A stretch of 64,000 bases of DNA from Mucilaginibacter endophyticus (GTDB lineage Bacteria > Bacteroidota > Bacteroidia > Sphingobacteriales > Sphingobacteriaceae): NCBI RefSeq assembly GCF_003351025.1, contig NZ_QPCG01000001.1:937949-1001948 (forward strand), in the 5' to 3' direction. The notes under the pieces were generated by a model that worked only from the letters and a program-made list of their open reading frames with translations, had not been told where the DNA came from and made no database searches. The translations under genes were made by a program, and so were the position numbers. Positions 1 through 8,052 of this stretch are shown here, piece after piece (positions within the stretch are counted from its first letter, which is position 1; each line of letters begins with the position of its first letter).

Positions 1-2
1 TC

Positions 3-662
3 ATCGAATTAAACGATCAGGCCGCGGCAGATACCGTGAACGAAATAACCGCGGCTGGCGGCAAAGCTACCGGCTATGCCTGCGATGTAAGTAACCAACA
101 ACAAGTAGTTGGTACTTTCACCAAAATAGGCAAGATCGATATCCTGATCAATAACGCGGGTATAGCACACATCGGTCGCGCGGATAATACCAGTACCGAA
201 GATTTTGAACGTGTATTTAATGTAAATGTTAAAGGTGCTTACAACTGTCTTTTCGCGGCTATCCCGGTATTGAAAAACAACGGTGGCGGCGTAATCCTGA
301 ACACCGCTTCAATAGCAGCCAGTGTAGGTATTACCGACAGGTTTGCTTACTCCATGAGTAAGGGCGCTATTCACGCCATGACTCTGTCCGTGGCACGCGA
401 TTATCTGCATGATAACATCCGTTGTAATTGTATCTCGCCGGCAAGGGTGCATACGCCTTTTGTTGATGGCTTCATCGCTAAAAACTATGCAGGCCGCGAA
501 GAAGAGATCTTTGAAAAGCTATCAAAAAGCCAGCCGATAGGCAGGATGGGCAAACCGGAAGAAGTAGCGGCTTTGGCACTTTACCTCTGCTCGGACGAAG
601 CTGGTTTCATTACCGGTACCGATTATCCTATCGATGGCGGCTTTATCACCCTGAACAATTAA
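3..662 (+). CDS. SDR-family dehydrogenase, 5' truncated by window edge (probable 2-keto-3-deoxy-L-fuconate dehydrogenase)
   Basis: The reading frame is open from base 3, so the N-terminus with the TGxxxGxG cofactor loop lies outside the window; the GTG at 36 is only an internal codon. The visible part has the NNAG motif, the catalytic serine segment NTASIAAS, the YSMSK (YxxxK) active site, and the usual C-terminal end IDGGFI. It is therefore a classical NAD(P)-dependent short-chain dehydrogenase. Fourteen bases separate it from a secreted fucosidase, and an FAH-family hydrolase and a fuconolactonase-like amidohydrolase follow. In the non-phosphorylating L-fucose pathway an SDR oxidises either L-fucose or 2-keto-3-deoxy-L-fuconate. 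Which step this one performs is inferred from context only. Confidence 0.8.
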   Translation: MELNDQAAADTVNEITAAGGKATGYACDVSNQQQVVGTFTKIGKIDILINNAGIAHIGRADNTSTEDFERVFNVNVKGAYNCLFAAIPVLKNNGGGVILNTASIAASVGITDRFAYSMSKGAIHAMTLSVARDYLHDNIRCNCISPARVHTPFVDGFIAKNYAGREEEIFEKLSKSQPIGRMGKPEEVAALALYLCSDEAGFITGTDYPIDGGFITLNN

Positions 663-675
663 AACCTGATTTAAT

Positions 676-1965
676 ATGATAAAAAAGCTATTATTAATGG
701 GTATGCTGCTTGGCGCGATACGCGTGGGCGCTCAAACCTACACGCCAACTGCCGATAACCTTGCCGCAAGGAAAAACTTTCAGGACATGAAGTTCGGACT
801 GTTTATCCACTGGGGTATTTACAGTGAGCTTGGCGCTGGCGAGTGGGTAATGAATGAAAAGCATATTCCTTATGATAGCTATAAACGCCTGGCCGATTTT
901 TTTAACCCGCAGGCTTTTAACGCCCATGAATGGGTGATGTTTGCAAAAAAAGCAGGCATGAAGTATATCACCATTACTTCTCGCCATCATGATGGCTTTA
1001 GCATGTTTGGTACCAAGGCATCGCCATATAATATTGTTGATGCCACGCCTTACCATAAAGATCCGTTGATGGAGCTGGCGCAGGAATGTGTTAAAGAGGG
1101 TATCGAACTGCATTTTTATTATTCGCTGCTGGACTGGGGACGTAAAGACTACGCTTATGGTAGCCCGATTGCGGACGGTAAACCTGTAAACGGCAATTGG
1201 GACAGCTATATCAATTTCATGAAAGCCCAGCTTACCGAACTAATCACCAAATATCCCGGTGTTAAGGGCATCTGGTTTGATGGCCATTGGGAGCGTGATG
1301 TTAACTGGCATTATGACGAGATCTATGGCTTGATCCATAAATTGAACCCCGCGATAATGGTAGGTAATAACCACCACCTTGAACCAAAGGAAGGCGAAGA
1401 TTTCCAGATGTTTGAAAAAGATTTGCCCGGAGCCAACACCACAGGCTTCAGCGGTAAATCAAAAATCGGCACACTACCTTTAGAAACCTGCGAAACCATA
1501 AACAATAGCTGGGGCTTTAACATTACTGACAGGAGCTTTAAATCATCCAAACGCATTATCCATTACCTGGTGAATGCGGCAGGTTTAAACGCCAACTTTT
1601 TATTAAACATAGGCCCAATGCCAAACGGCAAAATTCAACCTGAGTTTACCGATACATTGGCCATTGTAGGCGCCTGGGTACAAAAAAATGGCGAAGCTAT
1701 TTATGGTACCCGTGGCAGCGGCATCCCTGCGCAACCCTGGGGAGTTATCACACAAAAAGATAAAAACCTTTATGTGCATGTGATGACGCCGCCACAACAG
1801 CCATACGTTTTCATTCCGCAATTAAAAGGTAAGGTAACTAAAGCCTCTTTACTGGCGGATGGTAGCGCGGTGAAATTTAAACAACAAACAGAGGGCGTGT
1901 TTGTATACCTAAGTGGTGTTGCAACTGACCCTAACGATACTATTATTAAACTGACAACTAACTAA
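676..1965 (+). CDS. GH29 alpha-L-fucosidase, secreted
   Basis: This 429-residue protein begins with a signal peptide (about residues 1-19, ending VGAQ), so it should act in the periplasm or outside the cell. The GH29 barrel motifs are present: FGLFIHWGIYS near residue 40, the histidine pair in SRHHDGFSMF near residue 104, and GIWFDGHW, where D202 aligns with the family's catalytic nucleophile. Its length is normal for a GH29 enzyme with barrel plus short C-terminal beta domain. It would release terminal L-fucose from glycans. Its place inside an operon of fucose-oxidising enzymes (14 bp after the SDR, 12 bp before the FAH hydrolase) strongly supports fucose as the substrate. Confidence 0.92.
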   Translation: MIKKLLLMGMLLGAIRVGAQTYTPTADNLAARKNFQDMKFGLFIHWGIYSELGAGEWVMNEKHIPYDSYKRLADFFNPQAFNAHEWVMFAKKAGMKYITITSRHHDGFSMFGTKASPYNIVDATPYHKDPLMELAQECVKEGIELHFYYSLLDWGRKDYAYGSPIADGKPVNGNWDSYINFMKAQLTELITKYPGVKGIWFDGHWERDVNWHYDEIYGLIHKLNPAIMVGNNHHLEPKEGEDFQMFEKDLPGANTTGFSGKSKIGTLPLETCETINNSWGFNITDRSFKSSKRIIHYLVNAAGLNANFLLNIGPMPNGKIQPEFTDTLAIVGAWVQKNGEAIYGTRGSGIPAQPWGVITQKDKNLYVHVMTPPQQPYVFIPQLKGKVTKASLLADGSAVKFKQQTEGVFVYLSGVATDPNDTIIKLTTN

Positions 1966-1977
1966 TACAACGATAAT

Positions 1978-2829
1978 ATGAAACTTATACGATTTGGCGA
2001 GCCAGGTAACGAGAAGCCGGGAATTATACAAAATGATAAAAGATATGATGTATCTGCCTTTGGCGAAGATTACACCGAGCAGTTTTTTGAAACTGATGGA
2101 CTTAGCCGTCTTGCTGATTTTGTAAAAGATAACCTGTTGCCTGAAGTTGCCGAAGATGTACGCTTAGGAAGCCCGATCGCCCGTCCTTCAAAACTGGTTT
2201 GTATTGGTTTAAACTATGCCGACCATGCCAAAGAAACCAATGCGCCACTGCCACCGGAGCCGGTTATCTTCATGAAATCAACTACCGCTATTGTTGGTCC
2301 GTTTGATGATATTATGATCCCTAAAAATTCGGTTAAAACCGATTGGGAAGTGGAATTGGCTGTGGTTATCGGTAAAAAAGCCTCATATGTTGAAGAAGCT
2401 GAAGCTATGGACTATGTTGCCGGATACGTATTGCATAACGACGTGAGCGAGCGTGAGTTTCAGTTAGAGCGTAATGGTACCTGGGATAAGGGTAAAGGTT
2501 GCGACACTTTTGCGCCGCTTGGTCCGTTTTTGGCTACGCCTGATGAAATTGCCGACCCGCATAACCTGCGTCTTTGGTTAACTGTAAACGGCGAAACCAT
2601 GCAGGACGGTACTACATCAAACTTTATATTTAACCTGCCGCACCTGATCTCATATACCAGCCAGTTCATGACCTTGTTGCCAGGTGATATCATTTCAACG
2701 GGTACACCTGCAGGTGTTGGTTTAGGTATGAAGCCGCCAATTTATTTAAAAGCGGGCGACGTGGTTGAATTGGGTATTGAAGGCCTTGGCCAATCAAAGC
2801 AAAACTTAATAGCGTATGCTAAAAATTGA
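1978..2829 (+). CDS. Fumarylacetoacetate hydrolase-family protein, probable 2,4-diketo-3-deoxy-L-fuconate hydrolase
   Basis: A 283-residue cytoplasmic protein of the FAH superfamily. Visible family segments are GLNYADHAKE (near residue 79), the metal-binding acidic stretch DWEVELAVVIG (near 122), HNDVSERE (near 152), KGCDTFAPLGP, and the C-terminal STGTPAGVG. In the oxidative L-fucose and L-rhamnose routes an enzyme of this type splits the 2,4-diketo-3-deoxy acid into pyruvate and L-lactate. The neighbouring fucosidase points to the fucose version. Its last 14 bases overlap the next gene, which suggests translational coupling. FAH-family members cannot be assigned a substrate from sequence alone. 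Confidence 0.85.
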   Translation: MKLIRFGEPGNEKPGIIQNDKRYDVSAFGEDYTEQFFETDGLSRLADFVKDNLLPEVAEDVRLGSPIARPSKLVCIGLNYADHAKETNAPLPPEPVIFMKSTTAIVGPFDDIMIPKNSVKTDWEVELAVVIGKKASYVEEAEAMDYVAGYVLHNDVSEREFQLERNGTWDKGKGCDTFAPLGPFLATPDEIADPHNLRLWLTVNGETMQDGTTSNFIFNLPHLISYTSQFMTLLPGDIISTGTPAGVGLGMKPPIYLKAGDVVELGIEGLGQSKQNLIAYAKN

Positions 2830-3646
2830 TGCACATCAGCATTTCTGGCAATACAACCCGGTAAGGGACAGCTGGATTACTGAAGATATGCAGGTAATAG
2901 GTCGGGATTTTTATCCGGAAGACCTGTTACCTGTATTGCAAAAACACGGCATAGACGGCTGTGTAGCGGTTCAGGCCGATCAGTCGGAAAAAGAAACCGA
3001 ATTTTTACTTGACCTGGCTTCTGTCAATCCTTTTATCAAAGGGGTAGTAGGCTGGGTTGATTTGAAGGCTGATGACCTGGATGAAAGATTGCATCATTTT
3101 AAAAAGTATGAAAAGCTTAAAGGTTTCAGGCACATCTTACAGTCCGAACCCGATGAGCAATACATGCTCAATCCCGCATTTAAAAAAGGGATTGCAAGTT
3201 TGAGTAAATACGGATATACTTATGATATCCTGATCTTCCCCAATCACTTGCCTTATGCCGCACAGTTAGCAGCCGAATTCCCGGATCAAAAGCTTGTGCT
3301 CGACCATATGGCCAAACCGTACATCAAAGCCGGTAAAATTGACGGCTGGAAACAGGATATCGAAAAGCTGGCAAGCTATCCAAATGTGTCTTGTAAAGTA
3401 TCGGCCTTACTTACCGAAGCCGACTGGTACAATACTCCGGCTGCTGATTTTATTCCATATATCGATATTATTTTCAACGCTTTTGGAATCAACAGGGTAA
3501 TGTTTGGCTCTGATTGGCCGGTATGTTTACTGGCTGGCGGCTATGAAAAAACTATGGAGGTGATGAACCTTTATGCCGAAAGGCTATCTGCTACAGAACG
3601 GGAGTCGTTTTTTGGCGGAAACGCGATAGCGTTTTACGGGTTATAA
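2816..3646 (+). CDS. Amidohydrolase-family lactonase, probable L-fuconolactonase
   Basis: This 276-residue TIM-barrel amidohydrolase starts with the HxH metal motif (DAHQHFWQY, H7 and H9) and ends with the family signature MFGSDWPV carrying the catalytic aspartate. It belongs to the group of sugar lactonases related to amidohydrolase family 2 (COG3618-like). Opening L-fucono-1,5-lactone to L-fuconate is the reaction that fits the operon. The ATG at 2816 overlaps the previous gene by 14 bases. L-fuconate dehydratase and a fucose transporter are not downstream, so they are either upstream of the window or elsewhere. Rhamnonolactone is an alternative substrate. Confidence 0.85.
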   Translation: MLKIDAHQHFWQYNPVRDSWITEDMQVIGRDFYPEDLLPVLQKHGIDGCVAVQADQSEKETEFLLDLASVNPFIKGVVGWVDLKADDLDERLHHFKKYEKLKGFRHILQSEPDEQYMLNPAFKKGIASLSKYGYTYDILIFPNHLPYAAQLAAEFPDQKLVLDHMAKPYIKAGKIDGWKQDIEKLASYPNVSCKVSALLTEADWYNTPAADFIPYIDIIFNAFGINRVMFGSDWPVCLLAGGYEKTMEVMNLYAERLSATERESFFGGNAIAFYGL

Positions 3647-4037
3647 AGAACAGTCGATCTGTGGGGACACGGATCGGAGAAATAAAATTGCTTGATCCAC
3701 CCCGCGTCCGTGTCCTCACGGACGCTTCCCAAACCATCAAATTTCGTACTTTCACGATACTTCGCTACTGTACTAAAATCACGAAACTGTACTGTATATT
3801 ATTTATTTCAAAACGATAGGCGCTATTATCAATATGATAGTGCAGCGATTAGTTCATTTCGTTATAAATCAATTAAATATCAACTTAAGTGTAATATTAA
3901 GGTAACATACAACGTCAGATATAAGTATGGCACACATTTAGCTATACATACAAATGATTGATACAAAATATCACTAAAAAGGTGAACCATTTGGGCCCCA
4001 ATAACGTTATATAGGTACCAATCAGACTTAAATTTTT
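3647..4037. other. 391-bp intergenic region after the fucose operon
   Basis: No convincing gene. An 89-codon open stretch at 3692-3961 has no recognisable protein features and begins inside a hairpin. The region holds the paired hairpins at 3655-3725 and an AT-rich stretch (about 3780-4030) that presumably carries the promoter of the small membrane protein. I could not identify a clear TAnnTTTG box. Confidence 0.6.
3655..3725. repeat. Pair of short hairpins with a GTG-GGGA-CAC type core
   Basis: Two stem-loops lie head to head. At 3655-3676 a 9-bp stem (one T:G pair) encloses the loop GGGA. At 3704-3725 a perfect 9-bp stem, GCGTCCGTG with CACGGACGC, encloses TCCT. The first has the same core as the hairpin at 6656-6679. 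They lie just after the stop codon of the fucose operon and may act as a terminator or RNA-stabilising element. Confidence 0.6.
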
Positions 4038-4256
4038 ATGTTAGACGTTATGTACACAACCCTGTTACAAGTTGTAGTCCTGCTTGCGGTTTTCATTTTG
4101 CCGATGTTCATTTTTGGCAAAAGGATCAGGAACAAAAAAGTAAAGACCGTTAATTACAAAATAGATACCGATACCTCAGAGGCCCGATATGCTATTAACG
4201 AAAATGGCTTCCTGGAAGAAATTAATACAGGCAAGCTCTCAAAGCACCGTAGTTGA
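4038..4256 (+). CDS. Small single-pass membrane protein, function unknown
   Basis: This 72-residue protein has one strong hydrophobic segment (about residues 8-26: LLQVVVLLAVFILPMFIF) followed by a basic stretch (GKRIRNKKVK) and a short polar tail. By the positive-inside rule the tail should be cytoplasmic. An alternative start four codons in (ATG at 4050) is possible. It stands alone, and a good terminator hairpin follows 14 bases after its stop codon, which supports it being a real transcription unit. I do not recognise a family. Confidence 0.6.
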   Translation: MLDVMYTTLLQVVVLLAVFILPMFIFGKRIRNKKVKTVNYKIDTDTSEARYAINENGFLEEINTGKLSKHRS

Positions 4257-4270
4257 GTGCAAAAAGAAAT

Positions 4271-4308
4271 AAAAAAGCAAAGCTTGCTTTTGCCCGCTTT
4301 GCTTTTTT
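4271..4308 (+). terminator. Rho-independent terminator, probably bidirectional
   Basis: The arms AAAAAAGCAAAGC (4271-4283) and GCTTTGCTTTTTT (4296-4308) pair perfectly around a 12-base loop and end in a T run. Because both arms are A/T-rich at their ends, it can also serve the convergent DinB gene on the minus strand. Confidence 0.85.
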
Positions 4309-4344
4309 ATTAACTATTAACTGATCTTATTTTTCCTCGTCTTT

Positions 4345-4842
4345 TTAAAAGCCCTGCTCATCCGCGCTCGGGCCATAACTTCCCGGAATAGGAATATCCA
4401 ACAAACGTAAATAAACGCCTAACTGTGCCCTGTGGTGCACTATCTGGCAGTAAGTCATCCTGATTACTTCAGCCTTCGAACGTTGATTCAGAATTTGTTC
4501 TCCGTTGCGCAATGTCCAAATCTTATCGAAAGTGCTGACATCGGCCTTTTGCAGGTTGGAGTAGCCATCGGCCAATGAATCTTCGAATAGTTTCATTAAT
4601 TCGGCTGTGCCGCTTACTTTTTTTGGTTCATAGGGTACGGTAGCAAAGTCAAGTCCATCGGTATGTAGGGTCAGGCTTACCCAGGTAGGTAATTCAGCAA
4701 TGTGGGTAGAGAGTTGTTCAATGGTCATGCTTTTTGGGTGCGGTTTCCATTGGTATTTATCGTCGGGGATGCGGCTCAGCATTTTTTCGGTGGTTTGAGC
4801 TTCCTGTTCCATCTCCTGCAATAATGATTTTAAAGTGTCCAT
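4345..4842 (-). CDS. DinB-family protein (putative metal-dependent hydrolase/transferase fold)
   Basis: A 165-residue protein starting at the ATG complementary to 4840-4842 (MDTLKSLLQEM). An in-frame extension upstream to 5118 exists, but it translates low-complexity intergenic sequence and is rejected. It has the DinB/YfiT four-helix-bundle pattern with candidate metal-binding histidines H47 (STHIAEL) and H136/H137 (QIVHHRAQLGVYLR). DinB-like proteins include thiol-dependent S-transferases and damage-inducible proteins of unknown role, so the substrate cannot be predicted. It converges with the small membrane protein gene on a shared terminator. Confidence 0.82.
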   Translation of the reverse strand: MDTLKSLLQEMEQEAQTTEKMLSRIPDDKYQWKPHPKSMTIEQLSTHIAELPTWVSLTLHTDGLDFATVPYEPKKVSGTAELMKLFEDSLADGYSNLQKADVSTFDKIWTLRNGEQILNQRSKAEVIRMTYCQIVHHRAQLGVYLRLLDIPIPGSYGPSADEQGF

Positions 4843-5296
4843 AAGTGTTGTGTTTTTGTTTTCTGATGTAAAGTAACGGCAGGCTAATGACAGCCCTATG
4901 TCAGCAGGTATCACTGATTTTTTTGATTTCGCTGATTTTTTTTCTGAACCATGATTTTGGGGATTTAAGGATTGACAGGATAGTTGTTTTAGAATCTTAT
5001 TATTGTAATGAGATATTGTTTCTCCGTCAGCAGATAAGTTTCGGATGAAAGCGGGTAAAACAGTGGTGGGTAGTGTAGTGGCAGGGGCATAGTAAATATT
5101 TGCAGAAGGGTTGGGCACGAGCGAACGAAGTGGGGCAACTGTTTGCAGCCCGTGGTTTTATCCGCTTTGCCGGGCAAAGGCCAGCGGTGGGCAGTGGGCG
5201 GACTTGTGCGGCAAAGAAACCTCTCTGCTGACTTGATTTATTCGTTAAGTATTCTGTTTTAATAGGTACTCATGAGCTCGTTTCACTCGGTTTTTG

Positions 5297-5324
5297 GTTA
5301 CTTTTGTATCAAGACAAAAGTAAC
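5297..5324. repeat. Perfect 11-bp stem hairpin
   Basis: GTTACTTTTGT (5297-5307) pairs with ACAAAAGTAAC (5314-5324) around the 6-base loop ATCAAG. It lacks a T tail in either direction and looks like part of the larger repeat-derived region rather than a terminator. Confidence 0.6.
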
Positions 5325-5398
5325 AGCCACCGCGGCAATTGAGCGGCGAATGATTGTTGGTTAAAACCTAAGCTCAATTAAAGATTAATTAGGGCGTT

Positions 5399-5465
5399 GG
5401 CCGGGCTTTCCGCTCATACGCCTGCAGGCATTACGCTCGGGCCGGTATCCGCTGCAATCCCTAAC
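5399..5465. repeat. 67-bp dispersed repeat, copy 1 (second copy at 54817-54882)
   Basis: From GGCCGGGCTTTCCGCTCATAC to CCGCTGCAATCCCTAAC the sequence is nearly the same as 54817-54882 in the same orientation, with differences only in the middle. It lies immediately upstream of the HipA-like gene and happens to be open in that gene's frame, which creates a false N-terminal extension from a TTG at 5397. Confidence 0.8.
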
Positions 5466-5489
5466 GCTGACTTTTGCTTAACTAAAACT

Positions 5490-6287
5490 ATGAACTACAC
5501 ACCACCACAGCTCCGCACCGTTAACGTGATCCGTTACGTAACGCCGTTGCGCGAGGGCGGGTCATTACCGGCCATTGCCGAAGCTGATGACGAATTTTTA
5601 TATGTACTAAAGTTCCGCGGAGCGGGGCAGGGTGTAAAAGCCCTCATTGCCGAATTGATTGGCGGCGAGATAGCACGACTGTTAGGTTTTAAAGTGCCCG
5701 AATTGGTTTTTGCCAACCTGGATGAAGCTTTCGGTCGTTCGGAGGCCGATGAAGAGATCCAGGACCTGCTGAAATTTAGTGTAGGGCTTAACCTCGCGCT
5801 ACATTATTTATCGGGCGCAATCACTTTTGATCCTGCTGTTACCGTGGTTGAGTCTAAACTGGCGTCGCAAATAGTTTGGTTTGATTGCTTGCTTACCAAT
5901 GTCGACCGTACCGCGCGCAATACCAATATGCTGATATGGCATAAAGAGCTGTGGATGATTGATAACGGTGCCGCGCTGTATTTCCATCACTCCTGGAACA
6001 ACTGGCAAGAAATGGCTACTCGTCCGTTTTTGCAGGTGAAAGATCATGTGCTATTGGCCCGTGCTAATCAGTTAGATACTGTTGACGCCGAATTTAAAGC
6101 GATATTAACGCCCGAAAAGATCCGTGATATAGTAGCGCTGATTCCTGACGAATGGATCACCTATAGGGATTTTGAAGAAACGCCTGACGAAGTACGGAAT
6201 ATCTACGCCGAGTTTTTAATAACCCGGCTGGCCGCTTCAGAAGTATTTGTTAACGCCGCAAAACAAGCCCTATATGCAGGTATTTGA
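5490..6287 (+). CDS. HipA-like protein kinase
   Basis: The start is set at ATG 5490 (MNYTPPQLRT), because everything upstream in frame is the dispersed repeat. The 265-residue protein has a HipA/PI3K-like kinase core: candidate ATP-binding lysine K41 (YVLKFRG), catalytic-loop residues D139 and N144 in LLTNVDRTARNTN, and metal-binding D158 in WMIDNG. It is much shorter than E. coli HipA (about 440 residues) and lacks the N-terminal HipA subdomain; no HipB-like antitoxin gene is adjacent. The downstream DUF3037 gene overlaps by 14 bases. This pairing of short HipA-like kinase and DUF3037 protein is a conserved arrangement in many bacteria, but its function is unknown to me. Confidence 0.8.
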   Translation: MNYTPPQLRTVNVIRYVTPLREGGSLPAIAEADDEFLYVLKFRGAGQGVKALIAELIGGEIARLLGFKVPELVFANLDEAFGRSEADEEIQDLLKFSVGLNLALHYLSGAITFDPAVTVVESKLASQIVWFDCLLTNVDRTARNTNMLIWHKELWMIDNGAALYFHHSWNNWQEMATRPFLQVKDHVLLARANQLDTVDAEFKAILTPEKIRDIVALIPDEWITYRDFEETPDEVRNIYAEFLITRLAASEVFVNAAKQALYAGI

Positions 6288-6648
6288 GTACGCAGTTATC
6301 CGCGTTGTACCAAGGGTGGAGCGTGAAGAATTTATCAATATAGGAGTGATCCTGTTTTGTCCAAAACAAAAGTTTTTAAAAGTACTATTCAAACCTGACG
6401 ACGAACGGCTTGCTGCTTTTTGCGGCGACCTGGACCTGGATTGTCTGAAGGAAAATATCAATTCGCTTGAGCGGATCTGCAACGGAGAGAAAGATGCAGG
6501 CCCTATAGCGCAGTTGGATCAACCATCGCGTTTCCGCTGGCTTACGGCAACACGTAGTACAGTGGTACAGGCATCAAAAGTGCATCCTGGGATGACAGCT
6601 GATGCTGAAGCTACCTTGAACAGGTTGTTTGAGCAGATGGTGTTGTAA
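6274..6648 (+). CDS. DUF3037-family protein
   Basis: A 124-residue soluble protein. The chosen start is ATG 6274 (MQVFEYAVIRVVPRVEREEF), which overlaps the end of the HipA-like kinase gene by 14 bases; an upstream TTG at 6247 is less likely. The N-terminal pattern YAVIRVVPRVEREEFINIGVIL is the mark of DUF3037. No catalytic motif is visible. The tight coupling suggests that it works with the kinase, possibly as a partner, substrate or regulator, but that is inference. Confidence 0.78.
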   Translation: MQVFEYAVIRVVPRVEREEFINIGVILFCPKQKFLKVLFKPDDERLAAFCGDLDLDCLKENINSLERICNGEKDAGPIAQLDQPSRFRWLTATRSTVVQASKVHPGMTADAEATLNRLFEQMVL

Positions 6649-6655
6649 GGTACGT

Positions 6656-6679
6656 GTTGCCCGTGGGGACACGGGCAAC
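6656..6679 (+). terminator. Perfect 10-bp hairpin after DUF3037 gene (GTG-GGGA-CAC family)
   Basis: GTTGCCCGTG (6656-6665) pairs with CACGGGCAAC (6670-6679) around GGGA, eight bases after the stop codon. There is no clear T run, so termination is only possible, not shown. It shares its core with 3655-3676. Confidence 0.5.
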
Positions 6680-6691
6680 GGGATAAAAACC

Positions 6692-6779
6692 ATGTCATTG
6701 CGAGCGAAGCGTGGCAATCGCATACTATACAGGGTGGTTATGCTACCGTGCGATTGCCACGCTTCGCTCGCAATGACAT
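6692..6779. repeat. Palindromic MITE/REP-like element, family A copy 1
   Basis: Perfect 31-bp inverted repeats (6692-6722 and 6749-6779) start and end with ATGTCATTGCGAG / CTCGCAATGACAT around a 26-base centre. Related elements lie at 7801-7895 and 12439-12535. No coding capacity; it is likely a non-autonomous mobile or REP-type element. Confidence 0.85.
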
Positions 6780-6937
6780 ATTTTTTATGAAGTACAGTTA
6801 AACATCGCTTCCGCCGATGTAGATGTGGTCATCAATATTTATCAACCCCTACATCACCTCTCATTCCGCATTTTTACTCCTGTCATCTCTATAAATGCTT
6901 TAATTTTATAGCACCATTATAAACACAGGGATATATT

Positions 6938-7780
6938 ATGATTAACCAAACCAATTTCAGTAAAGCGCTGATGTTTGCCATTGCGCTTTGTATGGCATTT
7001 TTTAGTTTGAGTATGGCTAATGCTCAGGGAAAGAAATTTAAAGTAATAGCCTTTTACACCGGGCGGAACGATCTGGCGCATATCAGCTTTATGCATGAGG
7101 CTAACCACTGGTTCCCTGAAATGGCGAAGAAGTATAATTTCACTTACGATAGCACCAATAACTGGGCAAACATGAACCCTGAATTTTTAGCCAAATACCA
7201 GGTGGTGATATTTTTAGATACCCGTGCCGATAATCCTGAGCAGCGTGCGGCTTTTGAACAGTATATGAAAAAAGGTGGTGCCTGGATGGGGTTCCACTTC
7301 TCGGCCTTCGCGCTTACGCCTTCGGATTTTCCACAAAACTGGGACTGGTATCATAACGAGTTTTTAGGCTCCGGGCAATATGTAAGCAATACCTGGCACC
7401 CAACCCCGGCCATATTAAGGGTTGAAGATCCAAAGCATCCGGTTACTAAAGGTTTGCCTAAAACGTTCAAAACAAATCCTAACGAATGGTACCGCTGGGA
7501 ACACGATCTGCGCAAGAACCCGGATATAGACATCTTGTTATCGGTTGATTCAACAAGTTTTCCTTTAGGCACAGGCCCAAAACAATACGAGATCTGGCAT
7601 AGTGGCTATTACCCTGTAGCCTGGACAAACAAAAAGTACAAAATGGTTTACTTTAACATTGGTCACAATGCTATGGATTACGACGGCGGCACTAATAAAG
7701 AGCTATCGCAAACCTTTGCCAATGATGATGTGGATAAGCTGATCATCAATTCGCTGCTTTGGCTGGGAAGAGGGAAATAG
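6938..7780 (+). CDS. Secreted ThuA-domain protein
   Basis: This 280-residue protein has a signal peptide (about residues 1-30, ending ANAQG) followed by a single ThuA-like (class I glutamine amidotransferase-like) fold: KFKVIAFYTGRNDLAH at the start, YQVVIFLDTRAD, and GAWMGFHFSAF around residue 110. ThuA proteins are linked with trehalose and other sugar metabolism, and secreted versions are common in Bacteroidota near sugar-degradation genes. The exact reaction is unknown. The gene stands alone, flanked on both sides by family A palindromic repeats. Confidence 0.85.
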   Translation: MINQTNFSKALMFAIALCMAFFSLSMANAQGKKFKVIAFYTGRNDLAHISFMHEANHWFPEMAKKYNFTYDSTNNWANMNPEFLAKYQVVIFLDTRADNPEQRAAFEQYMKKGGAWMGFHFSAFALTPSDFPQNWDWYHNEFLGSGQYVSNTWHPTPAILRVEDPKHPVTKGLPKTFKTNPNEWYRWEHDLRKNPDIDILLSVDSTSFPLGTGPKQYEIWHSGYYPVAWTNKKYKMVYFNIGHNAMDYDGGTNKELSQTFANDDVDKLIINSLLWLGRGK

Positions 7781-7800
7781 TCGTCGGCTTTATTCACCCC

Positions 7801-7895
7801 ATGTCATTGCGAGGAGGAACGACGAAGCAATCTCGTAGCTATACAGATCGGATATGCACGGCTACGAGATTGCCGCGCTTCGCTCGCAATGACAT
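7801..7895. repeat. Palindromic MITE/REP-like element, family A copy 2
   Basis: Begins ATGTCATTGCGAGGAGGAAC and ends CGCTCGCAATGACAT; inner arms CTCGTAGCT and GGCTACGAG also pair. Its left half closely matches the copy at 12439-12535, and its right end matches 6692-6779. It lies 20 bases after the thuA-like stop codon. Confidence 0.82.
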
Positions 7896-8052
7896 ATTTT
7901 ATAATATATCTACACTCAATCTTGCTTACGACTTATTGCCATTACTTCCCAACTCATTTGTAGAGTTTCGTCGCGAAAATGTAAACAAAATACCTTTCGG
8001 TATATTTTGAAGAGCAATTGTTTACTTTGCGGGTGAAATCCTGTATCTATTT

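Larger units (their letters stand above)
4843..5489. other. 647-bp intergenic region made largely of degraded dispersed repeats
   Basis: No gene with recognisable protein features. From left to right it holds the upstream region of dinB, an A/T-rich stretch resembling decayed palindromic repeats (about 4910-4985), a hairpin at 5297-5324 and the dispersed repeat at 5399-5465, which runs almost to the start of the next gene. Open frames here are fragments of repeat sequence. Confidence 0.65.

Noticed and set aside
3692..3961. 89-codon open frame after the fucose operon
   Set aside because: Composition is unlike the neighbours, it begins within a hairpin, and no motif, signal peptide or membrane helix is present.
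4843..5118. 92-residue upstream extension of the DinB gene
   Set aside because: DinB-family proteins start at the MDTLK position; the extension is repeat-derived and low in protein character.
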